Part shown: positions 5,898-6,813 of the stretch, piece after piece
Numbering within the stretch: position 1 is the stretch's first letter
How the letters are laid out: each line of letters opens with the position of its first letter
NCBI GenBank assembly: GCA_034436375.1
Contig: DAOTVS010000080.1
Coordinates: 1 to 6,813, forward strand
Direction: 5' to 3'
Origin: DAOTVS01 sp034436375
GTDB taxonomy: Bacteria; Chloroflexota; Anaerolineae; SpSt-313
DNA length: 6,813 nucleotides
Notes under the pieces: generated by a model
What the model was told of the DNA's origin: nothing
Seen by the model: only the letters and a program-made list of their open reading frames with translations
Databases searched by the model: none
Translations under genes and position numbers: made by a program

Positions 5898-6813
5898 CTA
5901 CTTGAGCAATTCGACGAGAATCGCTTTCTGTGCATGCATACGGTTCTCGGCCTGGTCAAACACCACAGAATGGGGACCGTCTACCACCTCATCGGTAATC
6001 TCTTCGCCCCGATGCGCAGGCAGGCAGTGCATGACGATGGCATCGGGTTTGGCCTCACTCACCAGTTGCTCGTTCACCTGGTAGGGTGGGAAGATACGCA
6101 GGCGCTCTGCACGCTCGGCTTCCTGCCCCATGCTTGTCCATACGTCCGTGTAGATAACGTCGGCCCCGCGCACCGCTAAATGCGGGTCCTCGATGACTTC
6201 TACAGAGCCACCCGAGGCCCGCGCAAACTCGCCGGCGAGCGCCAGCACATCAGGCCGGGGTGTGTAGCCTGCCGGGTTGGACGAAACAACACGCATGCCC
6301 AGCTTGGCGCCGCCGAAAAGCAGAGAGGTCAGCACATTGTTGGCATCGCCCACATAGGCCAGGGTCAGACCCTTGAAGCGCCCAAACTTCTCATAGATGG
6401 TCAGCAGGTCAGCCAGGCCCTGGCAGGGGTGGCTATAATCGGAAAGGCCGTTGATCACCGGCACCCGCGAATAACGCGCCAGCTCGAGCACATGATCGTG
6501 AGCGAATACACGCGCCATGATCGCATCCACATAGCGGCTGAGCACGCGCGCCACATCGGCCACGCTCTCGCGCTGTCCGAGGCCGATCTCATTGGGGGAA
6601 AGGTACATCGCCGAGCCGCCCAGATGATGCATGGCCATTTCAAAAGACACTCGTGTGCGCAGGGATGGCTTTTGGAAGATCATGCCCAGCACCTTGCCCT
6701 GCAGCAGGGGCGCATTGCCGCCATGCTGCCGCTCCGCCTTGAGAGCCACCGCCTCTTGGATGAGATTCTCGAGCTGCGCCGGCGTCAGGTCTGCCAGGCT
6801 GATGAAATCCTTC
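5898..6813 (-). CDS. argF: Ornithine carbamoyltransferase, first few residues missing
   Basis: The enzyme transfers the carbamoyl group of carbamoyl phosphate to ornithine, giving citrulline, in arginine synthesis in the cytoplasm. The frame is open to the right edge, with 304 residues visible before the TAG stop. The first visible ones, KDFISLADLTPAQ, match the usual family N-terminus, so only the start codon and a few residues are missing; the internal GTG at 6749 is not the start. Counting visible residues, the carbamoyl-phosphate motif SLRTR is at 50-54, HPCQ at 128-131, the ornithine-contacting DVWTSMG at 223-229 and the catalytic HCLP at 262-265. SMG and HCLP separate it from aspartate carbamoyltransferase. 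The first motif has L in place of the common T (STRTR), a variant known in some thermophile-related lineages. Whether it is anabolic or catabolic (arcB) is not shown by sequence; no arc genes are in view. It may lie upstream in the same transcript as cdaA. Confidence 0.95.
   Translation of the reverse strand, partial: KDFISLADLTPAQLENLIQEAVALKAERQHGGNAPLLQGKVLGMIFQKPSLRTRVSFEMAMHHLGGSAMYLSPNEIGLGQRESVADVARVLSRYVDAIMARVFAHDHVLELARYSRVPVINGLSDYSHPCQGLADLLTIYEKFGRFKGLTLAYVGDANNVLTSLLFGGAKLGMRVVSSNPAGYTPRPDVLALAGEFARASGGSVEVIEDPHLAVRGADVIYTDVWTSMGQEAERAERLRIFPPYQVNEQLVSEAKPDAIVMHCLPAHRGEEITDEVVDGPHSVVFDQAENRMHAQKAILVELLK

Overview
The window is a GC-rich bacterial chromosome segment in which all five recognisable genes lie on the minus strand. 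Read in the direction of transcription, from high to low coordinates, they are argF (start cut by the right edge), cdaA, cdaR/ybbR, der, and a membrane glycosyltransferase of the GT-C type (end cut by the left edge). The most likely source is Chloroflexota, in the Anaerolineae/Caldilineae range. This is inferred from the GT-C protein, whose multi-pass membrane half is followed by a beta-rich C-terminal domain of a style common in that phylum, and from the general look of the proteins. No rRNA or other marker is present to prove it.

Layout from right to left. argF (ornithine carbamoyltransferase) ends at 5898. A 109-bp gap follows, holding two clusters of a degenerate 7-bp repeat in inverted orientation and at most a weak terminator. 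cdaA (membrane c-di-AMP synthase, GTG start), cdaR/ybbR (its membrane-anchored partner) and der (double-GTPase ribosome assembly factor) follow. Each overlaps the next by the four bases ATGA, so the three form one tightly coupled unit. After der there is a hairpin plus T-run that looks like a terminator, then a 339-bp gene-free stretch with further hairpins, one of them a 17-bp stem. Next comes a strong sigma70-type promoter (perfect TTGACA, 17-bp spacer, TATGCT) that drives the GT-C gene from a GTG start with a good ribosome binding site.

Functionally, cdaA and cdaR make and control cyclic di-AMP, a second messenger tied to potassium/osmotic and cell-envelope homeostasis. In Firmicutes this pair is usually followed by glmM; here der takes that place, so nucleotide signalling and 50S ribosome assembly share one message. 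The GT-C protein probably transfers a sugar from a lipid-phosphate donor at the outer face of the membrane, and it is transcribed separately. No CRISPR array, tRNA, rRNA, insertion sequence, phage gene or obvious defence system is visible. The most unusual material lies in the two intergenic regions.
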